Source: an uncultured Aquimarina sp. (GTDB lineage Bacteria > Bacteroidota > Bacteroidia > Flavobacteriales > Flavobacteriaceae). From it: DNA of 64,000 nucleotides. The stretch covers positions 186,001-250,000 of the forward strand of contig NZ_CANLMP010000006.1 in assembly GCF_947492405.1 (NCBI RefSeq), read 5' to 3'. The position numbers and the translations under genes are program-made. Below, piece by piece: positions 17,644 through 25,913 of this stretch (positions within the stretch are counted from its first letter, which is position 1; each line of letters begins with the position of its first letter). The notes below the pieces were generated by a model. The model did not search any database. It saw nothing but the letters and a program-made list of their open reading frames with translations, and was not told the origin of the DNA.

Positions 17644-17651
17644 TACTTTTG
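17644..17651 (+). promoter_or_regulatory. Probable -7 promoter box
   Basis: TACTTTTG fits TAnnTTTG and ends 22 bases before the ATG of the TPR-AraC regulator. Confidence 0.45.
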
Positions 17652-17673
17652 GACAATACACATACCCATCATA

Positions 17674-19296
17674 ATGACAACTCACCATAAAGCTTTATCA
17701 GGTAAGTACCTTCTTTTACCTTTATTCTTACTTGTATTGAACACCTTCTATATTTCTGCTCAGGAAAATACAATACAAGATGTTTCAGAATTAAAAAAAC
17801 AGGCAAAAGTATTATTTAAAACAGAAGAATTTGAAAAAAGCCTGGCACTATACAATAAGCTAGAAAACATTGCTACGAAACTGAAAAATGACAAACTGGC
17901 CTACTTGGTTTCTACAATGAAAGGACATATCTACCTTAGGAGTGGAAAAAATAGAGAAGCGCTGGACAATTACTATAAAGCATTGGATATTGCTGAAAGA
18001 ACAGAAAATGTAAAAAATGAAATCATCGTAAATTCTGGACTTATAATAGTGTTATCAAGAATGAATCAGAATGAGAAAGCACAGAAAATTGCACTAAGAT
18101 CATTAAAAGCAATTCCTAAAACAACGTTTTATAATAAAGAAAATCATATACGATTTATAACTACACTAAGTGATATATATCTGGATGGCGAGAAATATGA
18201 CTCTGTATTACACTATGCCAATCAGGGTATGGAAATGAGTAAGTCTCTTAAATTAGACGAACTGTATTTGGATCTTTTAATCAAAAAAGGAATGGTTTTC
18301 TTCTACAAGAAGGATTATGAGCAATCCTTGCAGTATTTATTCGAAGCAAAAGAAATACTGAATCATAAAAAAATTGATAATAAATCATTTCCAACAATTC
18401 GAACAGATTATTTCATTGCTAATTGTTTTTATAAAAAACAATCATATGACAAAGCTATTAATATATTATTAAATAGTATTAATTCCTTTGAAGAAAATGA
18501 TACATATAAGCCTCCTGCTATTAGATCCCATTTGTTATTAGCAAATTGTTATAATCAAAAGGAAGATTATAAACAGGCCATGTTTTGGAATAATAAATAT
18601 GCTACCTTAAATGAATATTACCAAAAAGATAAAGATCAAACCGTCGATATTATTCATGAAAAAGAAACTGATAAATTACAACAAGAAATAACTGTACTGG
18701 AAGCAAAGCAAGCAGAAGAGAAGCTGGCAAAAAATCGAATATTCTGGATTCTTTTGATTACCGCAATAGCATTGATGTCTAGTATCTTCTTATATTTTAG
18801 AAAGCAACGATCAAATAAAACCTTGTTTGACAAATTAATGAAAGAAATCAATGTTTTAGAATCGATTAAACAAATTTCAATCCCCAAAGAAGAACCGCGA
18901 AAAGAGATAGCTATCGATGATCAAAAGGTAAACGAAATTATTAAAGGGCTTGAAAAATTAGAAGCTCAGGAATATTTTCTGAAATCTGATTGTAATCTAA
19001 GAGCTATGGCAAAAAAGTTAAAAACCAATGCCACCTACTTATCCCAAACCATAAACATCCATAAGGAGAAGAATTATAACGAGTATATCAATGATCTTAG
19101 GATTGAGTATGTTATAAAAAGATTAAAGGATGATAAAAAATTTAGATCTTTCTCTATCCAATCCATAGCCTCAGAGATTGGATATAAAAGTAGCTATTCT
19201 CTGGTAAAGCATTTTAAAGCAAAAACAGGAATCAATCCGTCCTATTACATTAAGAGTCTGGATAAGCAACGGGTAAGCTCTGAAATTACGGCATAA
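17674..19296 (+). CDS. Membrane-bound TPR / AraC-type transcriptional regulator
   Basis: A 540-residue one-component regulator. A signal or anchor segment at about 10-30 is followed by periplasmic TPR repeats (about 35-330), one membrane helix (about 355-375, IFWILLITAIALMSSIFLYF) and a cytoplasmic AraC-type double HTH (about 430-535, NLRAMAKKLKTNATYLSQTI, then IASEIGYKSSYSLVKHF). The architecture puts a sensor outside and a DNA-binding domain inside. It is immediately upstream, on the same strand, of four leader-peptide genes and may control them, though that is only positional evidence. Confidence 0.88.
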   Translation: MTTHHKALSGKYLLLPLFLLVLNTFYISAQENTIQDVSELKKQAKVLFKTEEFEKSLALYNKLENIATKLKNDKLAYLVSTMKGHIYLRSGKNREALDNYYKALDIAERTENVKNEIIVNSGLIIVLSRMNQNEKAQKIALRSLKAIPKTTFYNKENHIRFITTLSDIYLDGEKYDSVLHYANQGMEMSKSLKLDELYLDLLIKKGMVFFYKKDYEQSLQYLFEAKEILNHKKIDNKSFPTIRTDYFIANCFYKKQSYDKAINILLNSINSFEENDTYKPPAIRSHLLLANCYNQKEDYKQAMFWNNKYATLNEYYQKDKDQTVDIIHEKETDKLQQEITVLEAKQAEEKLAKNRIFWILLITAIALMSSIFLYFRKQRSNKTLFDKLMKEINVLESIKQISIPKEEPRKEIAIDDQKVNEIIKGLEKLEAQEYFLKSDCNLRAMAKKLKTNATYLSQTINIHKEKNYNEYINDLRIEYVIKRLKDDKKFRSFSIQSIASEIGYKSSYSLVKHFKAKTGINPSYYIKSLDKQRVSSEITA

Positions 19297-19441
19297 TTCT
19301 ATGGCTATTTTAAACAATTTAGCCATCTATGATTATTAAAAACCCTATTAATAAAATATATTTCTAACAAAATACATTTTTCCTGATTCCGATATGTTTT
19401 GGAAAAAAGAAAAAACCAGTAATAACTAAATCATCTTAAAA

Positions 19442-19612
19442 ATGAAAAAAGACGGAACACAAAAAATCAACCTAAAAAAGTTAACCATAGCAAGGATTAG
19501 CGCAGATGCCATGAAAAAAATAGAAGGAGGTTCTAGTACCACTACAGATCCAACAAACGTTGTCGATCTGGGTCATGAGCTTTGGAATATTTGTGCTTTA
19601 GGTATTAAATAG
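19442..19612 (+). CDS. Double-glycine leader peptide precursor 1
   Basis: A 56-residue peptide. A lysine-rich leader with LKKLTIARISADAMKKIEGG ends in Gly29-Gly30, followed by SSTTTDPTNVVDLGHELWNI and a short tail with one Cys. The leader resembles natural-product precursors of Bacteroidota (class I lanthipeptide-like or the GG-Bacteroidales type), and the Ser/Thr run just after GG would fit dehydration, but only one Cys is available. No modifying enzyme is in view. A terminator follows at 19640. Independent of the other three in leader type, so possibly a separate product. Confidence 0.7.
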   Translation: MKKDGTQKINLKKLTIARISADAMKKIEGGSSTTTDPTNVVDLGHELWNICALGIK

Positions 19613-19639
19613 CATTACATTTTTTTTGTACGCTAATAA

Positions 19640-19664
19640 CCCTGCCCATATGCAGGGTTTTTTT
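19640..19664 (+). terminator. Rho-independent terminator
   Basis: CCCTGC (19640-19645) pairs with GCAGGG (19652-19657) and seven T follow. It closes the transcript of leader peptide gene 1, so gene 2 needs its own promoter or read-through. Confidence 0.85.
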
Positions 19665-19817
19665 ATGACTATTTTGTTCAAAATGGTCAACCTTCTTTTT
19701 TAATACCTCTGATTACCTTCTACTTTAGTCTCAGAATCAAAATAGTAATAGCGATTAATTTTGATCAAGGGGTAACCGAAAACCTTATGACAGAGTAGGT
19801 ATTTAAAACACATCATT

Positions 19818-19970
19818 ATGCTTAACAACATTTTAAATTTAAAAGGGGTATCTAAACTAAACAAAAACGAACAGCAAACCATTAAGGCCGGAACGTATTA
19901 CGGAGATCAGTGTCTTCGATTATGCGCAGGAAGTTGTTCTTTTGGTCGTTGTTTCGAACAGATAGACTAA
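19818..19970 (+). CDS. Cysteine-rich leader peptide precursor 2
   Basis: A 50-residue peptide. The leader MLNNILNLKGVSKLNKNEQQ continues TIKAG (Ala24-Gly25 in place of GG), and the core TYYGDQCLRLCAGSCSFGRC has four Cys at 32, 36, 40 and 45 in the pattern C-x3-C-x3-C-x4-C. The leader matches those of peptides 3 and 4 (LKG-x5-NKKEQ-type), so this is a real family. The tight regular spacing would suit disulfides or a thioether-modified peptide. Export by a peptidase-containing ABC transporter is the usual fate; none is seen here. Confidence 0.7.
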   Translation: MLNNILNLKGVSKLNKNEQQTIKAGTYYGDQCLRLCAGSCSFGRCFEQID

Positions 19971-20017
19971 GAATGATTTTCCTGAGGTTGTATAAAAAGC
20001 TCTAAAAGTAAGAAGTG

Positions 20018-20085
20018 GTCAATCTGATCCTGTCAAAGAGAATTTGAAAATTAAAATGTAAAAACTTCGACAGGCTCGGTTTGAC
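20018..20085. repeat. Imperfect inverted repeat
   Basis: GTCAATCTGATCCTGTCAAAG (20018-20038, 20-base core shown from 20018) pairs with CTTCGACAGGCTCGGTTTGA (from 20065). The CTTCGACAGGCTC word is common in dispersed palindromic repeats of Bacteroidota (from memory). It separates leader peptide genes 2 and 3. Confidence 0.6.
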
Positions 20086-20145
20086 ATTGATATTTTATTT
20101 TTTAGACCTCTTCTTTTAAAACATTTCTAACCTAAAAATCACACA

Positions 20146-20346
20146 ATGATTCAAAAAATTCTAAAAGTAAACGGAGTAACAGTTCTTAAAAAGAAGCATC
20201 AAAAATCAATTCAAGGCGGTGTCTATGGATGTCAAAACGTAGCCAGAAGATGTATTGATAACAGCGATTGCTGCTCAGGAAGTTGCGGAGTAGAAAGAAT
20301 AATCAACGGAAATCTTGTTATACTTTCTATTTGTTCATTTAATTAA
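20146..20346 (+). CDS. Cysteine-rich leader peptide precursor 3, knottin-like core
   Basis: A 66-residue peptide. The leader (MIQKILKVNGVTVLKKKHQ) ends KSIQGG with Gly24-Gly25. The core has six Cys at 29, 36, 42, 43, 47 and 63, spaced C-x6-C-x5-CC-x3-C-x15-C. The central segment RRCIDNSDCCSGSCG looks like an inhibitor cystine knot, a fold mostly known from eukaryotic toxins and defence peptides; loop 5 is longer than usual. The likely fate is cleavage after GG and export, then disulfide formation outside. Target and activity are unknown. Confidence 0.8.
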   Translation: MIQKILKVNGVTVLKKKHQKSIQGGVYGCQNVARRCIDNSDCCSGSCGVERIINGNLVILSICSFN

Positions 20347-20388
20347 ACAACTAAAAAAAAATCATTTAGAGCGTCTTTTTAAGAAAAA

Positions 20389-20517
20389 AACGTGAGTTCA
20401 ACTTAAAATTTATAGGATAATCCGTTTTTTATAAACTTGATTAGTTGCTTCTCCCTCCGGGAGAGGAAACTCAATATCCTAATTATAAGGTTTTTTAAAT
20501 CCACGTTAAAAAATAAA
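20389..20517. repeat. Long imperfect inverted repeat
   Basis: AACGTGAGTTCAACTTAAAA at 20389 continues TTTATAGGATA and pairs imperfectly with TATCCTAATTATAAGG...CCACGTT ending at 20517. A central hairpin CTCCCTCCGGGAGAG sits inside. It fills the gap between leader peptide genes 3 and 4. It looks like a dispersed flavobacterial palindromic element; nothing coding is seen in it. Confidence 0.6.
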
Positions 20518-20602
20518 GAAGATTCTTAGCCAAAACAGACAGAAAATAGCAACTGTCTTTAAATGCTTGCTACAATAATAAAATCAAGTAATTTGTAAAA
20601 AA

Positions 20603-20785
20603 ATGAAAAAATTAATGCAATTAAAAGGGGCTCAAGTTTTAAACAAAAAGGAGCAAAAAAATATTAATGGTGGTAATACAGGTATGCAGTGTAGGAATCA
20701 TGCGGATTGTCTTTCTTTAAATGGAATTCCAGGTTATGAGTATGAAGAATTCTTTTGTCATTGGGGATATTGCCAAATCATGTAA
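20603..20785 (+). CDS. Cysteine-rich leader peptide precursor 4
   Basis: A 60-residue peptide. The leader MKKLMQLKGAQVLNKKEQKN ends INGG (Gly23-Gly24). The core has four Cys at 30, 36, 52 and 57 (C-x5-C-x15-C-x4-C) with an aromatic, acidic middle (GYEYEEFFCHWGYC). Leader similarity to peptides 2 and 3 is clear, while the cores are unrelated in sequence, as expected for a family in which the leader is kept for a common exporter and cores diversify. A terminator follows. Confidence 0.78.
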   Translation: MKKLMQLKGAQVLNKKEQKNINGGNTGMQCRNHADCLSLNGIPGYEYEEFFCHWGYCQIM

Positions 20786-20817
20786 TTGTCTTTTTTATAC
20801 ATATTGAGTTAACATAG

Positions 20818-20851
20818 AAAAGCCAGAAAATCTAATAATCTTCTGGCTTTT
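20818..20851. terminator. Bidirectional terminator
   Basis: AAAAGCCAGAA (20818-20828) pairs perfectly with TTCTGGCTTTT (20841-20851). A and T runs on both sides let it serve the peptide gene on the plus strand and the acyltransferase on the minus strand. Confidence 0.85.
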
Positions 20852-20898
20852 GATTTATTATTAGAGATACGTATATGTAACTAGCTATGCTAAAGTAT

Positions 20899-21702
20899 CT
20901 AATACTCCCAACGTCTCTTCTTATTCAATTCTTCTTCTGCATCTAACTCTTCTTGAGGGATTACTTTAAGGAAAGAAGAATGTTGCTCGATTGCGAATTC
21001 TAATTTACCAACGATATCATCTATAGAATCATTTTCATAATCAATTTGTAATGGTTCTTTAATAACCATCGACTGTAAAATACCACGCTTTTTGATTCTG
21101 ATACCCTTTTTATCAAAAGATCTTCTGAATCCATCTATTACAATAGGAATCACAATAGGCTTATATTGTCTAATAATATGAGCAGTTCCTTTACGAATAG
21201 GTTTAAATGGTTTAGTAGTTCCTTGGGGAAATGTAATTACCCATCCATCTTCTAAAGCTCTTTTGATATTCGTAATATCACTCATCTTCACCTGACGGTT
21301 AACATCCTGACCTTTATCACGCCATGTTCTTTCTACAGTAATAGCACCAGCATATGCTAGTATTTTAGCCAATAAACCAGCGTTCATGGTTTCTTTAGCA
21401 GCTACATAATATAAATTTAATTTAGGCTTCCATAGATATCCTATGTTTTTAATAGAATCTGTACGCCCACTTAAACTCGCATTAAAAACGTGAAACATAG
21501 CCACTACATCTGCAAAATACGTTTGATGATTAGAAACAAATAGTACATTAGTATCAGGAAGATCCTTAAAAATCTCACTCCCTTCTATTTGTAATTCATT
21601 AAATCCTCTATAACGTCTATGTGTCATAGAACCCATAATTCTTATGAGCCACTTTTTCAGAAATAATATATGACCAAAAGGATTTCTTTTAAATAATCCC
21701 AT
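20899..21702 (-). CDS. 1-acylglycerol-3-phosphate acyltransferase (PlsC-like)
   Basis: Membrane acyltransferase of phospholipid synthesis, adding an acyl chain to lysophosphatidate. The catalytic block is SNHQTYFAD: five residues separate His and Asp, where PlsC usually has HX4D, a variant I recall from other Bacteroidota. The substrate-binding block FPQGTTKPF replaces FPEGT. The start at 21702 (MGLFKRNPFGHILFLKKW) matches relatives better than the longer frame from 21756. The C-terminus is a charged helix (EELDAEEELNKKRR). Length is 267. Confidence 0.88.
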   Translation of the reverse strand: MGLFKRNPFGHILFLKKWLIRIMGSMTHRRYRGFNELQIEGSEIFKDLPDTNVLFVSNHQTYFADVVAMFHVFNASLSGRTDSIKNIGYLWKPKLNLYYVAAKETMNAGLLAKILAYAGAITVERTWRDKGQDVNRQVKMSDITNIKRALEDGWVITFPQGTTKPFKPIRKGTAHIIRQYKPIVIPIVIDGFRRSFDKKGIRIKKRGILQSMVIKEPLQIDYENDSIDDIVGKLEFAIEQHSSFLKVIPQEELDAEEELNKKRRWEY

Positions 21703-21869
21703 AAATAATTTTAATTTATCAGTGTCTCTTTTATTTAACAAAACAGACAACAACATCTGACTATCAACTAGTTCTACTTAAAACTAATCACAATTAATTA
21801 AATAATAGATAACATTTCAGTTAAATTCTTCTAAATATTAAGAAGAAAATGGGAGCCAAATATACAAAA

Positions 21870-22514
21870 TCATGCCTCCAACGCAGATTTTAAGTGTACT
21901 TTAAGTTCACTAAGCATCATCGCAGTTGCTCCCCAAACTACGTAACCATTTAATTCAAAGGATGGTACTTCGATATTTTCGGCATAAGAAGTTGATAATT
22001 TTTTAGAAATTACGCGATTTTCATCTAATAATTGTTCTAATGAAACCTCAATAACTTCTGCTACCTCTTCTTCCTGACGAATAAAATTAGGTGTTTTATG
22101 AGTTACTCCAAGAAAAGGATGTACCCAAAAATTAGACGGAGGAATATACACTTTGGTAAGATGCTTCAATACATCAACAGAATCAGACTTTACACCTATT
22201 TCCTCCCAGGTTTCTCTTAAGGCTGCAGATTCATAATTTTTATCAAACTCTTCTACTTTACCACCTGGTAATGCCACTTGACCAGAATGTACTCCTTCAT
22301 AAGTAGGACGTAATATTAACGCTAAATGTGTATGATGCTCTTTAGGATAAAAAAGCATAAGTACAGCTGCATTCCTAGGATTTTTTTCTTCTATTTTAAT
22401 TTTATAAAGCTCTTGCATCCGCATTTCGGGAGCCATAATAAAATGAGAAGATTCTCCAGGTACTGACATTTTCTGTATTTTTGGAATCAAACTTTTAAAC
22501 GTTTCGAATGTCAT
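21870..22514 (-). CDS. Nudix hydrolase, CoA pyrophosphatase type
   Basis: A 214-residue Nudix hydrolase. The Nudix box ALRETWEEIGV is preceded by LPGGKVEEFDKN, and the upstream PRNAAVLMLFYP and HSGQVALPGG phrases are those of the NudL-like CoA pyrophosphatases that split CoA derivatives to phosphopantetheine and 3',5'-ADP. Substrate is assigned by family only. The start codon overlaps that of the divergent cyclophilin gene by seven bases, so each gene begins inside the other. Confidence 0.88.
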   Translation of the reverse strand: MTFETFKSLIPKIQKMSVPGESSHFIMAPEMRMQELYKIKIEEKNPRNAAVLMLFYPKEHHTHLALILRPTYEGVHSGQVALPGGKVEEFDKNYESAALRETWEEIGVKSDSVDVLKHLTKVYIPPSNFWVHPFLGVTHKTPNFIRQEEEVAEVIEVSLEQLLDENRVISKKLSTSYAENIEVPSFELNGYVVWGATAMMLSELKVHLKSALEA

Positions 22515-23266
22515 TTAACAGAGTAATTTTAGTGTATAGTTGTATTGTTTTTTTTAGCTTCTACAGTTGTGAAGATACACATTCTAAAAAAACTAAGCAG
22601 CCGGTTATCGAAAACGAACAGCCTATTTCTGCAAAAAAATCTGGTAACCAGAATGATACACTAAAAACTGAAATTAAAGCAAAAACTAAAGATACTTCTG
22701 TTTTGGAAGATGAGCCTTTTAAGCTTACTAATAAAAACATGAAGAGCTTCTTACTACAATATGGTAAGGAAAACCCTGAAACCTTAGTGCGTATTAATAC
22801 TAAATTTGGAGATATTCATATCAAACTTTTTAAAGAATCTCCATTACATAGAGCTAATTTTATCTACTTAGTAAAACAAAAATATTTCGATGAAACTTTT
22901 TTTTATCGAGTAGCCAAAGGATTCGTAATTCAAGGTGGAAATAGTGATCGTAATCAAATGGCTCAAAAACGTCATGATATTGGAGATTATACTGTACCCC
23001 ACGAGCCTATTAAGGGTCTTACTCATAATCGTGGGTCCGTAGCTTTATCGAAGCAATGGGTTAATAACCCATCTAATCGTTCTACTCCTTATGAATTTTT
23101 TATTGTCATTGCTAAACAAGGAGCTCATCATCTAGATGGAGAACATACCATATTCGGTAAGGTCGTAAAAGGAATGAATGTAGCTGATAAAATATCTAAT
23201 GTTCCTGTAGATGGCAGTGAATGGCCTAAGGAAAATATCTTTATTAAAGCAGAGGTGATTAAATAG
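22508..23266 (+). CDS. Peptidyl-prolyl cis-trans isomerase lipoprotein, cyclophilin type
   Basis: Lipoprotein of 252 residues with lipobox SFYSC (Cys21), a charged linker to about residue 75 and a cyclophilin domain to the end. Family phrases are INTKFGDIHIKLF, FFYRVAKGFVIQGGN and HHLDGEHTIFGKVVKGM. It should speed proline isomerisation in periplasmic folding. The ATG at 22508 lies within the opposing Nudix gene (shared ATGTCAT), so its promoter must be inside that gene. Terminates near the converging RDD gene. Confidence 0.88.
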   Translation: MSFNRVILVYSCIVFFSFYSCEDTHSKKTKQPVIENEQPISAKKSGNQNDTLKTEIKAKTKDTSVLEDEPFKLTNKNMKSFLLQYGKENPETLVRINTKFGDIHIKLFKESPLHRANFIYLVKQKYFDETFFYRVAKGFVIQGGNSDRNQMAQKRHDIGDYTVPHEPIKGLTHNRGSVALSKQWVNNPSNRSTPYEFFIVIAKQGAHHLDGEHTIFGKVVKGMNVADKISNVPVDGSEWPKENIFIKAEVIK

Positions 23267-23325
23267 GCTTGAGGTAAATCTATAAAAAAACAGGTACTCA
23301 CTAGCTCTAATACTCATCTATCATA

Positions 23326-24042
23326 TCAGAGCTTCTGCGTATAATAATTATAATCTTCTAATACTTTAGAAAGAAATTGTACTGGTTTTTCTTGAGGCGT
23401 AATTTGCATAAGACCACTTACCTTATTAGAAAGTTCCAAAATGATATTATGATTCCCATTTCTTCTGGCATCATGATAAATGCCTTTTATTTTACGCATC
23501 TCCATATCGCTAAAAACAGTAACTTGTGGATATACTGGTTTATAATCCTCTGGAATATCTACTAAAATTGTTTGATGAAATCTAACTTTTTGTTTCTCAC
23601 TTATCACGGTAGTTCCGGCGGCCATATCACCAAGTCGTTGTCCGGTTCCTTTAAAAAGAATTGCCACCACAGCAATTCCTCCTGATGCTAAAGTAATATC
23701 AAGCAGCCTAAGCAACCATCTGATAAGGTAACCAGAAAAAGCAGGTCTTGATCCATCTAAACGCACAACTTTTATCTTCATAGTAGCTTTCCCTGGGGTT
23801 TTACCATCCCAAAAAGTTTCCCATAACAAAAAGTAAAGAAAGGGAGGAAGTCCTATTATCAACCAAAATGACCATTGATCTCCTACATCTAAGTCTAAAG
23901 CTCCTATAAAAAAAATCGCAATAATGAAATAGGCTATAATAATCAAGAGATCGATCAAGTATGCCAAGATCCGTTCCCCTATTCCAGCTGTATTTTGCTG
24001 TATACTTACATTTTGAGCAGTTTCTATTTGAAAATTATCCAT
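23326..24042 (-). CDS. RDD-family membrane protein
   Basis: A 238-residue protein with an RDD domain (about 15-150): AGIGERILAYLIDLLIIIAY, TPGKATMKIKVVRLDG, LLRLLDITLASGG. Roughly four membrane helices are followed by a soluble C-terminal tail of some 85 residues. RDD proteins are thought to be transporters, with Na+/H+ exchange shown for some. It diverges from the SpoIIM gene across 36 bases and belongs to the conserved neighbourhood of the MoxR cluster. Confidence 0.88.
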   Translation of the reverse strand: MDNFQIETAQNVSIQQNTAGIGERILAYLIDLLIIIAYFIIAIFFIGALDLDVGDQWSFWLIIGLPPFLYFLLWETFWDGKTPGKATMKIKVVRLDGSRPAFSGYLIRWLLRLLDITLASGGIAVVAILFKGTGQRLGDMAAGTTVISEKQKVRFHQTILVDIPEDYKPVYPQVTVFSDMEMRKIKGIYHDARRNGNHNIILELSNKVSGLMQITPQEKPVQFLSKVLEDYNYYTQKL

Positions 24043-24078
24043 TAATTATGTTTCTTTGAAGCTCCTAATTTTTGATCC

Positions 24079-25041
24079 ATGCGTGAGGCGGCTTTTGTGA
24101 AGCAAAATAAAGATAAATGGTTAAAATTTGAAAGTGTTCTGCTTAATAATGCACAAATAACTCCAGATGAACTTTCTAGTTTATATATTGAGATCACTGA
24201 TCATTTGAGTTACGCAAGAACCTTTTACCCTAATAGCCAAACATTCAGCTACTTAAACGGACTCGCTTCTAAAGCACATCAAAAAATCTACAAAACAAAA
24301 AAAGAAAAGAAAAATCGATTTTATTCCTTTTGGGTAAAAGAGTTTCCATTAGAGTTTTATCAATACCAACGACAACTTCTTATTGCATTTTTAGTTTCAG
24401 CACTTTTTACAGTGATTGGCGTTTATTCTTCTGCTACAGATGGAGCATTTGTGAGATCTATTCTAGGAGATGGTTATGTAAATATGACATTAGAGAATAT
24501 TGAGAATGACGATCCTATGGCTGTATATAAGCAAATGGAAGAAACTAATATGTTTCTTGGTATTACTATAAACAACATTAGAGTAGCATTAAACTGCTTT
24601 ATATTAGGGATCATGCTAGGGATTGGCACCATATACATGTTGATGCGAAATTTTATTATGTTAGGTTCTTTTCAGTATTTCTTTTATGAAAAAGGATTAT
24701 TCTGGGAAAGTGCTCGTACCATATGGATACATGGAACCATAGAGATTTCGGTTATTATTATTGCAGGATGTGCAGGATTAGTAGTTGGTAATTCTATTTT
24801 ATTTCCTAAAACGTATACACGTCTTACTTCTTTTGTTAGAGGTGTTAAAGCAGGATTAAAAATTGTGATAAGTACAATTCCTTTTTTTATTATTGCAGGT
24901 TTCTTAGAAGGTTTTGTAACTAGACATACAGAAATGCCGGATTGGCTGGCCATTTTTATTATACTGGGATCTTTAAGTCTAATTCTATTTTATTACGTTA
25001 TATATCCCAGACAATTATACAAAAAATCATTATATGAATAA
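24079..25041 (+). CDS. Stage II sporulation protein M-family membrane protein
   Basis: A 320-residue integral membrane protein of the SpoIIM superfamily (DUF95), widespread in non-sporulating bacteria. A soluble N-terminus (to about 95) is followed by five to six membrane helices; typical phrases are NNIRVALNCFILGIMLG and WIHGTIEISVIIIAGCAGL. It heads the plus-strand operon SpoIIM, membrane protein, DUF4129, DUF4350, MoxR, DUF58 and overlaps the next gene by eight bases. Function in this setting is unknown, probably envelope related. Confidence 0.88.
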   Translation: MREAAFVKQNKDKWLKFESVLLNNAQITPDELSSLYIEITDHLSYARTFYPNSQTFSYLNGLASKAHQKIYKTKKEKKNRFYSFWVKEFPLEFYQYQRQLLIAFLVSALFTVIGVYSSATDGAFVRSILGDGYVNMTLENIENDDPMAVYKQMEETNMFLGITINNIRVALNCFILGIMLGIGTIYMLMRNFIMLGSFQYFFYEKGLFWESARTIWIHGTIEISVIIIAGCAGLVVGNSILFPKTYTRLTSFVRGVKAGLKIVISTIPFFIIAGFLEGFVTRHTEMPDWLAIFIILGSLSLILFYYVIYPRQLYKKSLYE

Positions 25042-25912
25042 TCAATACATCGATTTTAAGAAAAAAAGAGAACTTGGAGATATCCTCTCCGATGTTTTTG
25101 CATTTTTAAGAACAAATTTTAAACCTTTATTTTCTGTTTTATTTAAAACATCGGGTATTGTCTTTATTGTAATGTTATTTACCATAGGTTATTATACCTA
25201 TTCGTCATCTAACTTATTAGATCCATTTAATATTGCAGGCAATTCACAAATATTTAATTCTGGAGCAATAATAATAGCTGCATTAGTTATGCTTATCAGC
25301 GTCTTAATTTTTTACGGATTAATGTTTGGAACTGTTTTGCATTATATCAAAGTATATATTGATAATAATGGAGTAATTAACCAAAAAACAATTACCGATG
25401 GAGTAAAAAATGACTTAGGAAGTATAATAGGACTTGCTATTCTTTCATCTATAATGACCGGAATTGGACTTGCGTTATGTGTAGTGCCAGGAATATATCT
25501 TTATGTACCTCTAAGTCTTGTTTTCCCTATTCTTATTTTTCGTAAATCAGGCGTGTTTGATGCTATTGGTGAAAGTTTTGAATTAGTAAAAAATGAATGG
25601 TGGATTACTTTTGCTACACTTCTGGTAATCGGAATATTATCCTATATCATAAGTATGGTGTTTTCTATTCCTGCTATAATGTACACTTTCTTTAAAACAT
25701 TTACAGCTGCAACAGAAGGATCTTTTTCTGATCCATCAAGTATGTTTGACTGGGTATTTATTTTACTTAATACTATCTCATCTGTTATACAATACATTAT
25801 AATATATCTTTTTACATCTATATCTAGCGCATTCATTTATTTTAATCTAAATGAAAGAAAACATCATACAGGAACGTTAGAGCAGATTGATTCTTTAGGT
25901 AAATCGGAATAA
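25034..25912 (+). CDS. Multi-helix membrane protein of the MoxR cluster
   Basis: A 292-residue membrane protein with about six hydrophobic segments and a cytosolic N-terminal stretch (YIDFKKKRELGDILSDVFAF). The GIGLALCVVPGIYLYVPLSL and FDAIGESFELVKNEWW phrases are those of a family of glycerophosphoryl-diester-phosphodiesterase-like membrane domains and DUF975-like proteins, without a catalytic domain here. Overlap with the SpoIIM gene and a one-base gap to the next gene show an operon. Role unknown. Confidence 0.75.
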   Translation: MNNQYIDFKKKRELGDILSDVFAFLRTNFKPLFSVLFKTSGIVFIVMLFTIGYYTYSSSNLLDPFNIAGNSQIFNSGAIIIAALVMLISVLIFYGLMFGTVLHYIKVYIDNNGVINQKTITDGVKNDLGSIIGLAILSSIMTGIGLALCVVPGIYLYVPLSLVFPILIFRKSGVFDAIGESFELVKNEWWITFATLLVIGILSYIISMVFSIPAIMYTFFKTFTAATEGSFSDPSSMFDWVFILLNTISSVIQYIIIYLFTSISSAFIYFNLNERKHHTGTLEQIDSLGKSE

Positions 25913-25913
25913 T

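Noticed and set aside
19442..19612. Calling peptide 1 a confirmed lanthipeptide
   Set aside because: Only one Cys in the core and no LanB/LanC or LanM enzyme nearby; only the leader resembles this group.
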